Below are positions 24,993 through 32,463 of a DNA stretch of 64,000 bases, in pieces. Source of the DNA: an uncultured Paenibacillaceae bacterium (GTDB lineage Bacteria > Bacillota > Bacilli > Paenibacillales > K13); NCBI GenBank assembly GCA_913056365.1, contig CAJXLT010000012.1, forward strand, positions 1 through 64,000. Reading direction: 5' to 3'. Numbering within the stretch: the first letter of the stretch is position 1; every line of letters begins with the position of its first letter. The notes beneath the pieces are model-generated. The model did not search any database. It was not told where the DNA came from and worked only from the letters and a program-made list of their open reading frames with translations. The position numbers and the translations under genes are program-made.

Positions 24993-26299
24993 ACGAGAAG
25001 TTCGACGCAGTCATTGTCGGTGCCGGACCAGCAGGAGCCGCTGCAGCGATGACGCTGGCTAGAGCGGGATTGTCGGTCGTCATGCTGGAGCGGGGCGAAT
25101 TTCCAGGAGCAAAGAATTTGTTCGGCGGTGTCCTGTACCGCAAGCAGATCGAGGAGTTCGTTCCGGAATTCTGGAAGGAGCGCAACGCGCCGATCGAACG
25201 GCATATCGTAGAACAACGCATCTGGATGATGGGCGAGGACTCGATGGTGACGTTCGGCCATCGCAATGAGAAGTATAAGGAGCCATATAACTGCTTCACT
25301 GGCTTGCGCGTCAAGTTCGACCAATGGTTTGCGAACAAGGCTGTAGAAGCGGGCGCCATCCCTGTGTATGAGACAGTTGCGCTCGATGTCATTCGTGAAG
25401 GGAATCGAGTAGTCGGGGTGAAGACAGATCGCGAGGATGGCGATCTCTATGCAGATGTCGTCATCATCGCGGACGGTGTGAACTCCTTGCTCGGCAAGAA
25501 GATGGGTATTCACAGAGAATGGCAGCCAGATGAAGTGTCGCTTGCTGTGAAGGAAGTAATCGCGCTGCCGAAGGAGAAGATTGAGGATCGCTTTAACCTA
25601 GAAGGCAACGAAGGTGTCACGATTGAATATATGGGACAGACGTCGCTAGGTATGGCTGGTATGGGCTTCCTCTATACGAACAAGGATACGATCTCCTTCG
25701 GTATCGGTGTGATGGTCAATCATCTGCGGGACAAGAAGATCAAGCCGTATGCTCTGCTGGACGCAGCGAAGCAGCATCCGATGCTGCGCAGATTGATTCA
25801 AGGGGGCGAGACGGTGGAGTACTCAGGCCATCTGATCCCTGAAGGGGGCTATCATTCGATTCCGCCGCTGTCCGGTGAAGGCTGGGTCGTCTGCGGGGAT
25901 GCTGCGCAGCTGGTCAACTTCGTGCATCGAGAGGGCACTAATTTGGCTATGACGAGTGGACGGTTGGCGGCAGAGGCGATCATTGAAGCGCGGGAGTCAG
26001 CCGATCTGTCCCCGACAGCGCTGCAGCGCTATGATGCGAAGGTTAGAGCTTCCTTCATTCACAAGGATCTGAAGAAGTACAAGGGCATGCACACCTTGCT
26101 GAAGGAGCAGGACCCTAACTTGCTGTTCGATAAGCTGCCGCGTGCTGTGAATGAAGCGGCGTATCAGATGTTCCTCGTCGACGGCGAGCCCAAAGCGGAC
26201 AAACAGAAGAAAGCAGTAGGCATTATGAAGGATGCAGCCGGCGGCACTGTGAATATGATGAAGCTAGGATGGAAAGGATGGAGGGCGATGAACGGATGA
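24989..26299 (+). CDS. fixC: FAD-dependent ETF:quinone oxidoreductase, FixC
   Basis: 436-residue flavoprotein of the geranylgeranyl-reductase/ETF-QO family. The N-terminal FAD motif VIVGAGPAGAAAAMTLARAG and the following LERGEFPGAKNLFGGVLY are typical; a second flavin motif is VVCGDAAQLVNFVHREGTNLAM. FixC passes electrons from FixAB to menaquinone. It is fused by four-base overlaps to both fixB and fixX, indicating coupled translation and equimolar production. Lacks the C-terminal ferredoxin-like domain of mitochondrial ETF-QO, which is supplied by FixX. Confidence 0.94.
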   Translation: MNEKFDAVIVGAGPAGAAAAMTLARAGLSVVMLERGEFPGAKNLFGGVLYRKQIEEFVPEFWKERNAPIERHIVEQRIWMMGEDSMVTFGHRNEKYKEPYNCFTGLRVKFDQWFANKAVEAGAIPVYETVALDVIREGNRVVGVKTDREDGDLYADVVIIADGVNSLLGKKMGIHREWQPDEVSLAVKEVIALPKEKIEDRFNLEGNEGVTIEYMGQTSLGMAGMGFLYTNKDTISFGIGVMVNHLRDKKIKPYALLDAAKQHPMLRRLIQGGETVEYSGHLIPEGGYHSIPPLSGEGWVVCGDAAQLVNFVHREGTNLAMTSGRLAAEAIIEARESADLSPTALQRYDAKVRASFIHKDLKKYKGMHTLLKEQDPNLLFDKLPRAVNEAAYQMFLVDGEPKADKQKKAVGIMKDAAGGTVNMMKLGWKGWRAMNG

Positions 26300-26583
26300 G
26301 CCAGAACAATATTGCGGATCGCTTATTCACGATTCGATACAAGTGTGACGACAAATCCCACCTGACGATCAAAGAAACAGAAACATGCCTGCAATGCACG
26401 ACGAAGGACTGCAACTACTTCTGTCCGTCTGACGTGTATGAATGGGATAAGCTGCACAAGATCACAACAGTGGCGTATGAAAATTGCATCGAATGCGGTA
26501 CATGCCGCATCGGTTGCCCATCGGACAATATTGAATGGGTGTATCCGACCGGCGGCTACGGCATGACGTATAAGTACGGGTAG
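26296..26583 (+). CDS. fixX: Ferredoxin-like protein FixX
   Basis: 95-residue iron-sulfur protein. Cysteines lie in CLQCTTKDCNYFC (first group) and CIECGTCRIGC (a C-x2-C-x2-C-x3-C 4Fe-4S motif at about residues 65-75). The C terminus IEWVYPTGGYGMTYKYG is characteristic of FixX. It starts at ATG 26296 overlapping the fixC stop; the upstream in-frame ATG belongs to fixC sequence. It is thought to carry low-potential electrons within the bifurcating complex. Confidence 0.93.
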   Translation: MSQNNIADRLFTIRYKCDDKSHLTIKETETCLQCTTKDCNYFCPSDVYEWDKLHKITTVAYENCIECGTCRIGCPSDNIEWVYPTGGYGMTYKYG

Positions 26584-26614
26584 ATTTCTCTGAATGAGGA
26601 GATAGACTGACGGG

Positions 26615-26657
26615 CGAGGCAACCTGAATGGCACCCTATGCTTGGACGATTGCCTCG
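26615..26657 (+). terminator. Inverted repeat after fixX
   Basis: CGAGGCAA and TTGCCTCG pair across 27 bases, 32 bp after the fixX stop. No T tract; probable weak terminator or end-protecting hairpin. Confidence 0.45.
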
Positions 26658-26784
26658 TCTGTGAAATTTCTGTGCTGACGTTAGTCCTTAGTAAAATGCA
26701 TGTACAGGTTTTCCTCCGCGTACTCATGTGATAAATTGAGATAGGGGTCACTGCGTTGCAACATGAGAAGGAGGGCAATCTATA

Positions 26785-27522
26785 TTGGCTGCAGCACTTA
26801 TTGGAAGCTTCATCTCCGCAATGGCAACTGTACTCGGCGCTATTCCGATCTTATTCGTGAAGCAGCTGTCGGAGAAGTGGAAGGATATATTGATCGCATT
26901 CACAGCGGGTATTATGGTATCGGCTTCAACCTTCGGTCTGATGCCACAGGCGATTGAAGAATCGGGTATTATTTCCCTTACGATCGGATTTATAATCGGC
27001 ATTGCCGTATTGGATTTGATTGAACGCAATATCCCGCACATTGATGTTGAGAATGATGCCGGTTCGGGTATTCGCTCGTTCGATAACAAGTCACTGCTGG
27101 TCATCATTGCGCTATTTATCCATAACATTCCGGAAGGACTCAGCACAGGCTTCAGCTATGCCAGTCAGAATGAAAGCCTCGGACCGATGGTGGCTATCGC
27201 GATCGGAGCGCAGAATATGCCGGAAGGTCTTATTCTAGCTGTGTTCCTGATCAACTCTAAGGTCAGCAAGCTGAAATCCTTGATGATTGTGACGCTTACC
27301 GGATTGATGGAAGTCGTATCCGCGATTGTCGGCTATTTCACAGCAAGCTACATTCAAGTGTTAATTGGTTCAGGGCTTGCCTTTGCAGCGGGTGCTATGA
27401 TGTTCATCGTGTACAAGGAGCTAATACCAGAGAGCCACGGACACGGCTATGAACGGCCGTCTACATTCTCCTTTATATTGGGATTACTTGTGATGGTGTA
27501 TATCAGCTACGTATATGGGTAA
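26785..27522 (+). CDS. ZIP-family divalent metal transporter
   Basis: 245-residue membrane protein with eight predicted helices. The signature metal-binding helices are read as FIHNIPEGLSTGFSYA (HNxPEG, helix 4) and IGAQNMPEGLILAVFL (helix 5, Q-N-x-PEG variant). The family imports zinc, iron or manganese. Start is TTG at 26785 behind GAAGGAGGG. It stands alone between fixX and a cold-shock gene; no Zur or MntR box was recognised. Confidence 0.9.
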   Translation: MAAALIGSFISAMATVLGAIPILFVKQLSEKWKDILIAFTAGIMVSASTFGLMPQAIEESGIISLTIGFIIGIAVLDLIERNIPHIDVENDAGSGIRSFDNKSLLVIIALFIHNIPEGLSTGFSYASQNESLGPMVAIAIGAQNMPEGLILAVFLINSKVSKLKSLMIVTLTGLMEVVSAIVGYFTASYIQVLIGSGLAFAAGAMMFIVYKELIPESHGHGYERPSTFSFILGLLVMVYISYVYG

Positions 27523-27616
27523 TCATTGAATTGTGTGCCAGTTGTGATTTACAAGCAAATATGGTATCATTGTAGTATCGTGACCAAAGAGACCTATTAT
27601 CGCATTCACATATGGT

Positions 27617-27651
27617 AAAGGGTACCCTGTGGTGAGTCGATGGTACCTTTT
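27617..27651 (+). terminator. Hairpin AAAGGGTACC...GGTACCTTTT
   Basis: Near-perfect 10-base stem followed by TTTTGC, between the ZIP gene and the cold-shock gene. It can be the terminator of the ZIP gene or part of the long cold-shock leader that changes fold with temperature. Confidence 0.6.
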
Positions 27652-27724
27652 GCTATATGTGAATTTTTTATTTGGCGTACGAATAAAGAAAGAACATGTA
27701 AATTTATTGATGGAGGTAATCCAA

Positions 27725-27925
27725 ATGCAAAACGGAACAGTAAAATGGTTTAATGCAGAGAAAGGCTTCGGCTTTATTGAGGTGGAAGGCGGAGACGACG
27801 TTTTCGTTCATTTCAGTGCGATTCAAGGCGAAGGCTTCAAGACTCTGGACGAAGGCCAGCGCGTTCAATTTGATGTGGTTCAAGGCAATCGCGGACCGCA
27901 AGCAGAGAATGTTGTAAAGTTGTAA
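27725..27925 (+). CDS. Cold-shock protein (CspA/CspB family)
   Basis: 66-residue single cold-shock domain. RNP1 (KGFGFIEV) and RNP2 (VFVHFSAI) are intact, and length and the [16 protein letters not shown] start match Csp proteins. It binds single-stranded RNA and DNA as an RNA chaperone. ATG at 27725 follows ATGGAGGTAAT. A leader of at least 70 and probably about 150 nt precedes it, as in other csp genes. A strong terminator follows. Confidence 0.96.
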   Translation: MQNGTVKWFNAEKGFGFIEVEGGDDVFVHFSAIQGEGFKTLDEGQRVQFDVVQGNRGPQAENVVKL

Positions 27926-27936
27926 GGCATATTAGG

Positions 27937-27973
27937 ACTGCCCTTAACGTATGGTTAAGGGCAGTTCTTTTTT
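27937..27973 (+). terminator. Intrinsic terminator of the cold-shock gene
   Basis: ACTGCCCTTAAC, a 5-base loop region and GTTAAGGGCAGT followed by TCTTTTTT. Confidence 0.93.
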
Positions 27974-28103
27974 CCCAAGGCTCCGCAACCGTCCTATCGC
28001 ATGCGATCATGGATGCGGAGGCACGAATGGAGGCAACTGCATTCGCCCAAGTACAGCGGCTAAGGCTGCGGGCAGTACTTATGAAGGTATGGGAGGGGTT
28101 TGG

Positions 28104-28337
28104 ATGTACGCAAGAAGAAGGTCAGAAGACGAAATTCAAAAGATGGACACGGTCGTATGGCTATGTTCGAACGAGGACTGCAAGGTTTGGATCAGAGATG
28201 ACTATTCCTTCGAGGATACACCTACCTGCACATTATGCGGCTCAACGATGCAACGGAGCAGTAAGCTGCTTCCGGTGCTGATGAATAACAGTCAAGACTG
28301 GAAATTGCCTAAGAACACATCCAATTCCAAATCATAG
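28104..28337 (+). CDS. YdjO-like cold-inducible small zinc-ribbon protein
   Basis: 77-residue protein. Four cysteines in two pairs, CSNEDC (C-x4-C) and CTLCGSTM (C-x2-C), with W-x-C and WIRDDYSFEDTPTC between them, and the tail SKLLPVLMNN, resemble B. subtilis YdjO, annotated as cold-inducible. It starts at ATG 28104, five bases after GGGAGGGG; the longer open frame upstream runs through the csp terminator and has no site. Close linkage with csp supports a cold or stress role. Confidence 0.8.
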   Translation: MYARRRSEDEIQKMDTVVWLCSNEDCKVWIRDDYSFEDTPTCTLCGSTMQRSSKLLPVLMNNSQDWKLPKNTSNSKS

Positions 28338-28377
28338 GAGTGCCGGCTAGCTGCCAATAAGAATAGGGGGAATGAAC

Positions 28378-28578
28378 ATGAACGTAAGTGGTGCTTTGCA
28401 AGCTGCGAATAGCGGTAATGGACTGAAGCAAGCTGTAGGTGTCGCCGTACTGGACAAGGCGCTGAACGCGGAGGCTGCTCAGATGGAGAAGCTGTTAAGC
28501 GGATTTGAGAAGAATCAAGCGGCGATCAAGCAAGCCTCACATCCCCATTTGGGGACGCTGCTGGACATTCAAGCCTGA
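28378..28578 (+). CDS. YjfB-family putative motility protein
   Basis: 66-residue protein MNVSGALQAANSG... with the repeated small-residue amphipathic helices and the ending HPHLGTLLDIQA typical of the YjfB family (annotated as putative motility protein, function unproven). ATG at 28378 has AGGGGGA eight bases upstream; ATG at 28372 is too close to that site. Short helical protein without transmembrane or cysteine residues. It ends with a good terminator. Confidence 0.75.
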   Translation: MNVSGALQAANSGNGLKQAVGVAVLDKALNAEAAQMEKLLSGFEKNQAAIKQASHPHLGTLLDIQA

Positions 28579-28602
28579 ACCGTACAAGCGAATAAGCTAG
28601 GC

Positions 28603-28641
28603 AACTGCCAAACTGTCACAGCAGCGAATGTGGCAGTTTTT
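28603..28641 (+). terminator. Intrinsic terminator of the YjfB-like gene
   Basis: AACTGCCA pairs with TGGCAGTT, followed by TTTTTC; an overlapping inner pairing CTGTCACA/TGTGGCAG is also possible. Confidence 0.85.
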
Positions 28642-28751
28642 CTATATTTGGACAGTTATGTGTGTGTTGCGATGGAGCGAGCAATGTGCTCGGCTCAGGC
28701 GCACGTATGTGAGAGCTCGTTATGAGAGAATGATGCTGAGGAGATAAGCTG

Positions 28752-29423
28752 ATGCGTATACAGACTTGGGTAAAGGTGTTGTCGTTATCAGGCTTGCTGC
28801 TGCTCGCTGCAGCGGCATTGTTGTCAGAGCCGGTCATGCTTCTTCTGCAAGGAGATCTGCAGGCGATGCGAGAGCTGGCTGGGGACAGTATAGGTTTATT
28901 ATTGCTGACGACCTTGGCGTTGATGATCATACAAAATGTATTTACAATCATTCCGTTAATCTTGCTCATCTCCGTGAATGTTACGCTTTTCGGCTTCACA
29001 TACGGATATATATGGAGCTGGGTTTGCAGTATAATCGGCGGCATTGTCGCATTCCTGGCGGCTCGCTATTGGTTCCACGACTGGTTTGCCAAGCGGCTGC
29101 AGGCGCGGATTCAGGAGAAACTTGAAGCGAATGGTCTTCTGTTTGTATTTCTTGGGCGTATCATGCCGTTCGTCCCGACTAGTATCATCAACATTGCTGC
29201 TGGGATCAGCACGATTAGGATGAGTCATTTTGTCTACAGCACGATGATCGGGAACTTGCTCTACTTCTTCCTTCTGGCTTTCGTCGCTTTAGGGGTACTG
29301 TCTATTCGAATGGAAAAGATGGTCATCTATGTGCTTGGCGGAAGTGCTGTTCTGGGCTATGTGCTCTATCGAATATGGCGCAGCCGGAGAGAGAAGATCA
29401 GGAAGCAGGATGTGCCGAACTAA
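28752..29423 (+). CDS. TVP38/TMEM64 (DedA-like) membrane protein
   Basis: 223-residue integral membrane protein of the VTT/SNARE-associated family. Two N-terminal helices precede the conserved core FLAARYWFHDW, the basic KRLQARIQEKLEANGLLFVF stretch and the signature GRIMPFVPTSIINIAAGISTI. C-terminal helices follow and a basic tail ends the protein. Relatives move lipids such as undecaprenyl phosphate or phosphatidylglycerol across the membrane; inferred only. GAGGAGATAA precedes ATG. Confidence 0.88.
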   Translation: MRIQTWVKVLSLSGLLLLAAAALLSEPVMLLLQGDLQAMRELAGDSIGLLLLTTLALMIIQNVFTIIPLILLISVNVTLFGFTYGYIWSWVCSIIGGIVAFLAARYWFHDWFAKRLQARIQEKLEANGLLFVFLGRIMPFVPTSIINIAAGISTIRMSHFVYSTMIGNLLYFFLLAFVALGVLSIRMEKMVIYVLGGSAVLGYVLYRIWRSRREKIRKQDVPN

Positions 29424-29460
29424 GGGTCCATCTAGTTTTCCGTCGGCAGTGCTCTTTTTT

Positions 29461-29490
29461 TTGACATCTATATTCCTTGTGTGGTATATT
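29461..29490 (+). promoter_or_regulatory. Strong SigA-type promoter
   Basis: TTGACA, 18-base spacer and TATATT. The -10 region lies within TTCC...AAGGAA dyad symmetry. It should drive the SRPBCC gene after a leader of about 130 nt in which I see no known riboswitch. Confidence 0.75.
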
Positions 29491-29629
29491 CCCTTTAAGG
29501 AATAAATGAAAAGAAGAAGGAAGGTGCTTGGATAGAGAAAACTATCGAGCAGTAGGCAAATAGCTGGCGGCGGCAGTCACTTACAGTAGACAAGAAGCGT
29601 TACCAAATCAAGATTCGGAGGGGATTCAG

Positions 29630-30121
29630 TTGTCTCAAATTGAATTAACACATACTTTTCATGCTCCGCGTGAGCTAGTATTCAAGGCTTTTACCGATTC
29701 CGAGCATTTGCAGCATTGGTGGGGACCTGCGGGGTGGGCGTTCCATGTCTCTACATCAGATATTCGCTCCGGCGGTGTATTGCATTACAGTCAGAAGCCC
29801 GATGATGGCGACGTTATGTGGGTCAAATTTGAATATAGTGAAATTATTACGCCAGAGAGGATCGTGTATACGAGTTACTTCTCCGATGAGGATGGCAATG
29901 TCATCCGCGCTCCATTCGACGATACATGGCCGTTGCGAGTGGAGCATACCTATAGGTTCCTTGAGCAAGAAGGCAAGACTGTTCTAACGATGGCAGGCGC
30001 TCCTGTATCCGCCACTGAAGATGAGATGAAGACGTTCCGTGATTCGCAAGCTATGTTTCAGGAAGGGTTCTCGGGAACATTCGCGCAGCTGGACAGCTAT
30101 TTGTCTGCGGGTTCCATCTAG
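29630..30121 (+). CDS. SRPBCC-domain protein (AHSA1/CalC-type)
   Basis: 163-residue START-like fold protein. The N-terminal phrase LTHTFHAPRELVFKAFTDSE, followed by LQHWWGPAGWAFHV, and the C-terminal EGFSGTFAQLDSYL are characteristic of the activator of Hsp90 ATPase 1-like family, which in bacteria includes many small-molecule-binding stress proteins. ATG is absent; the start is TTG at 29630 after CGGAGGGG. Function not specified. Confidence 0.85.
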   Translation: MSQIELTHTFHAPRELVFKAFTDSEHLQHWWGPAGWAFHVSTSDIRSGGVLHYSQKPDDGDVMWVKFEYSEIITPERIVYTSYFSDEDGNVIRAPFDDTWPLRVEHTYRFLEQEGKTVLTMAGAPVSATEDEMKTFRDSQAMFQEGFSGTFAQLDSYLSAGSI

Positions 30122-30162
30122 ACGGCGAATAGCAACAATCGCTGCGGCAGCTTAACAAAAGA

Positions 30163-30191
30163 TTGACTGCAACCGTGATAATGATTATCAT
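30163..30191 (+). promoter_or_regulatory. Promoter overlapped by a perfect 7-1-7 Fur box
   Basis: TTGACT and TATCAT are separated by 17 bp. The sequence TGATAATGATTATCA at 30176-30190 covers the -10 box and is a perfect Bacillus-type 7-1-7 Fur operator. A second related half, GTGATAATCAT, follows at 30207-30217. Iron-replete repression of the next gene is predicted. Confidence 0.8.
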
Positions 30192-30234
30192 TATAGGTAG
30201 TAATCGTGATAATCATGTGACAAGGAGCGGCGAG

Positions 30235-30462
30235 ATGAAGAAGATCCAATACTGCTGCCGAAATCTGAAGCGATACGAAGCTAAATTTCTATACCAATCC
30301 ATGAAAGACACGCATCCTGAGCTGAAGCATAAGAAGAAGGATTGCTTGGGAGAATGCAAGATGTGCAAGCAGCAATGCTTCGTCAAGGTCGGCAAGCATA
30401 AGCTGCTGTGCAAGCAGTCACCTGATGAATTGTACGCTGCAATTAGCAAGCTAATTGGTTGA
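30235..30462 (+). CDS. DUF1450-family small cysteine protein
   Basis: 75-residue protein of the YuzB/DUF1450 family. It has cysteines CC near residues 7-8 and the cluster CLGECKMCKQQC (residues ~37-48), plus one later Cys, in a very basic chain. Such proteins look like thioredoxin-fold iron or redox proteins without assigned function. The start ATG 30235 lies behind AAGGAGCGG. The Fur box immediately upstream makes an iron-starvation role likely, by inference. Confidence 0.8.
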   Translation: MKKIQYCCRNLKRYEAKFLYQSMKDTHPELKHKKKDCLGECKMCKQQCFVKVGKHKLLCKQSPDELYAAISKLIG

Positions 30463-30514
30463 TTCGTTGACAGTGCCAATGCTCGTGGTGCTGCGTTAGA
30501 AGCTGTGAATGAAG

Positions 30515-30553
30515 AAGGCGCCACTTCTCGTATTCGTACGACAAGGGCGCCTT
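30515..30553 (+). terminator. Probable terminator of the DUF1450 gene
   Basis: AAGGCGCC and GGCGCCTT pair perfectly across 23 bases and are followed by TCGTTCG; T tract is short. Confidence 0.55.
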
Positions 30554-30770
30554 TCGTTCGTATATAGATTACTCTACCGTATGGTCGGGCTTCAGCATGT
30601 CCTGAATCCTACATTCGAATCATATTCCGCTCGCAGCGTTCTTTCCTATTCAGCAATGCTTCTCGTATAATAAGGTGGACGACATCATTCGGCGAAGGCT
30701 AGGAAGCCTGGCATGTGTTAGGCGCATTGCCGGAGCGGGTTCGCTTACGAACAGGGAGGAGACAGATACA

Positions 30771-31532
30771 GTGCAGATTGACTTATCAGGTAAGCTGGTA
30801 TTAGTAACAGGAGCTTCCGGTGAATTAGGGAGGACGATGGCACGAACGCTGGCCCAATGCGGCGCAGACATCGCTGTGCATTACAGAGGGAATGAAGCCA
30901 AGGCCCGGACGTTGCAAGCAGAGCTGGAGGAGCTAGGGAGAAGAACGGTTGCGGTACAAGCGGATGTGACTAAGCTAGACGATGTGCTGCGGATGAAGGA
31001 GCAGATTGCGGAGCAGCTCGGCACGATCGATATTGTGGTGGCTAATGCGGTCATTCAATATGCGTGGACTACGGTCTTGGAGCAGCCGGTGGAGGACTAT
31101 GTGAGTCAGTTTGAATCCTGTGTGCTGCAAAGTGTGCATCTGGCCAAGGCGTTCGTTCCTGATATGGTTGCGCAGCAGGGAGGCCGTATGATCGGCATTA
31201 ACACGGAATGTGTGATGCAGAACTTCCCGACACAATCTGCCTATGTAGCTGGCAAGCGGGGAATGGATGGGGTGTATCGGATACTGGCCAAGGAGGTTGG
31301 CGAGCATCAGATTACGGTCAATCAAGTAGCGCCAGGATGGACGATCAGTGATAAGGACCGGGACAATCATACGGAGCAGAACGAAGGATATTCACAATCT
31401 GTGCCGCTCAAGCGCCGGGGAACCGATCAGGAAATTGCCAACGTGGTTGCATTCCTTGCGTCGGATTTGTCCAGCTTTATTACAGGTGCGTACATACCAG
31501 TGAACGGCGGCAACGTGATGCCTTCGATTTAA
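30771..31532 (+). CDS. Short-chain dehydrogenase/reductase
   Basis: 253-residue NAD(P)-dependent SDR. Cofactor motif VLVTGASGELGRTMA, the VVANAV (NAG-like) element and the active-site YVAGK (Tyr, Lys) are present; the usual catalytic Ser 13 residues before the Tyr is Thr (INTEC), which is less common. The C-terminal ITGAYIPVNGGNVMPS matches the classical VDGG ending. GTG start at 30771 follows GGGAGGAG. Resembles FabG-type reductases; substrate unknown. Confidence 0.85.
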   Translation: MQIDLSGKLVLVTGASGELGRTMARTLAQCGADIAVHYRGNEAKARTLQAELEELGRRTVAVQADVTKLDDVLRMKEQIAEQLGTIDIVVANAVIQYAWTTVLEQPVEDYVSQFESCVLQSVHLAKAFVPDMVAQQGGRMIGINTECVMQNFPTQSAYVAGKRGMDGVYRILAKEVGEHQITVNQVAPGWTISDKDRDNHTEQNEGYSQSVPLKRRGTDQEIANVVAFLASDLSSFITGAYIPVNGGNVMPSI

Positions 31533-31557
31533 TGCATATGGGGCGGATCGCAATGAA

Positions 31558-31596
31558 CAGCAGCCATTCCCGAGAGGGGAGCTGCTGTTTTTTTTT
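31558..31596 (+). terminator. Intrinsic terminator of the SDR gene
   Basis: CAGCAGC pairs with GCTGCTG, with an inner TTCCC/GGGGA stem, followed by nine T residues. Confidence 0.92.
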
Positions 31597-31628
31597 GGTG
31601 TTGTCTGTCTAGTGCGTGAGGAGTAGTA

Positions 31629-31865
31629 TTAAGCGGCGTAACGGCGAGTACGGGAGCGCGCTGCGATCACTCGAAGCTCATGCAGTAGACGATCCACCTC
31701 ACGTTGCAGCTCGTGCAGTCTTTCGTAGGAACGCGTCTGGAGATCGTCTAATTCTGATGCAGGCATATGTTGAAAATCCGCATAGTTCTGTTCGGGCAGG
31801 CGTTGACTGAGACGATCGATGTTCTCATTGGACAAATTCAGACGAGATGGTGCAGGTACAGTCAT
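31629..31865 (-). CDS. Small basic helical protein of unknown function
   Basis: 78-residue protein. The N-terminal half is polar and proline-containing; residues ~38-70 (ASELDDLQTRSYERLHELQR and on) form a heptad-like helix, followed by an Arg-rich tail ARSRTRRYAA. ATG at 31865 lies eight bases after AAGGAGCG; ATG at 31871 is too near the site. No recognised family. It is convergent with the SDR gene and lies downstream of the orphan RNA unit on the same strand, which might instead be its leader. Confidence 0.6.
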   Translation of the reverse strand: MTVPAPSRLNLSNENIDRLSQRLPEQNYADFQHMPASELDDLQTRSYERLHELQREVDRLLHELRVIAARSRTRRYAA

Positions 31866-32029
31866 GGTCATCGCTCCTTCGACAAGTTTTCCTTATTGTA
31901 AACAGGAAGTATGTGAGCAGCATTAATACGAATCATGACTTTTGTTAAAATTGTCCGTTAAAGTGATTCCAATTGGCTTAGTGGGCAGTAACCAAGCGTC
32001 AAGCTGGGGCGCAGCCTGCAGTGTATAAA

Positions 32030-32296
32030 TTAGACAACCCCTGTTCGCAAGCGAACAGGGGTTTATAGACAGCGTAACCGCTGATGGTTCTTTCCGAATT
32101 TCTTGCACGAAAACAACGAAAGCCCTACCTCTCAATCGTCTCTTGCGGCTCCGTGGCCGCGCCTGTCATGAATCCGTGAATCCTTCTTGCAGCCGCGATT
32201 CATTCATAGAAAAGGAATATTCATACGCCCATGCGAGGAAAGGTGGCGCATGCTTAGAAAGAGGGGAATGTCATTCCCTGAGGTTACACGTCTAAC
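32030..32296 (-). ncRNA. Candidate structured non-coding RNA, about 265 nt
   Basis: A minus-strand transcription unit without an ORF: consensus promoter at 32331-32303, predicted start near 32296, terminator stem at 32036-32063. The RNA folds well by eye: its 5' part GACGTGTAACC pairs with 3' GGTTACGCTGTC (one bulge), closing internal hairpins GGGAA/TTCCC, ATGCG/CGCAT, ATGAATC/GATTCAT and GCGGC/GCCGC, and TCTTTC pairs with GAAAGA. I could not match it to 6S, SRP, RNase P, tmRNA or a known riboswitch. It could be a leader of the small gene at 31629-31865. This fills the 31866-32463 gap together with the palindrome at 32341. Confidence 0.55.
32036..32063 (-). terminator. Terminator of the candidate RNA
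   Basis: AACCCCTGTTCGC and GCGAACAGGGGTT form a 13-base perfect stem with a two-base loop; minus-strand tail GTCTAATTT. Confidence 0.75.
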
Positions 32297-32302
32297 TGTT
32301 CA

Positions 32303-32331
32303 ATAATATCATGCGTGCAAGAGGTTGTCAA
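32303..32331 (-). promoter_or_regulatory. Consensus SigA promoter on the minus strand
   Basis: TTGACA, 17-base spacer and TATTAT (minus strand), starting directly after the terminator palindrome of the phosphorylase gene. Confidence 0.75.
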
Positions 32332-32340
32332 ATATAAGAA

Positions 32341-32428
32341 GACCGTCCCTCAGCTAAGCTAGCAAGGGAGTCCAGTTCATTATGCGGTTAACATCAGGTG
32401 CATGATGAACTAGACTCGTGGGACGGTC
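32341..32428 (-). terminator. 88-bp imperfect palindrome after the phosphorylase gene
   Basis: GACCGTCCC (32341) pairs with GGGACGGTC (32428 end), and GAGTCCAGTTCATTATGC pairs with GCATGATGAACTAGACTC with two mismatches. On the minus strand it follows the gene and is followed by TTCTTATATTT, fitting a terminator, but the size is unusual. Confidence 0.6.
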
Positions 32429-32463
32429 CTTCACTTATTCACAATCCATGTGCAAGAGATGAA

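Noticed and set aside
29491-29629. Riboswitch in the leader of the SRPBCC gene
   Set aside because: The leader is long and follows a strong promoter, but no known aptamer motif or terminator could be seen.
32090-32296. Known RNA (6S, SRP, RNase P, tmRNA, T-box, lysine or c-di-GMP riboswitch) for the orphan RNA
   Set aside because: Signature sequences of these families were not found on the minus strand; a chance GAGGAAAG on the plus strand lacks the other RNase P elements.
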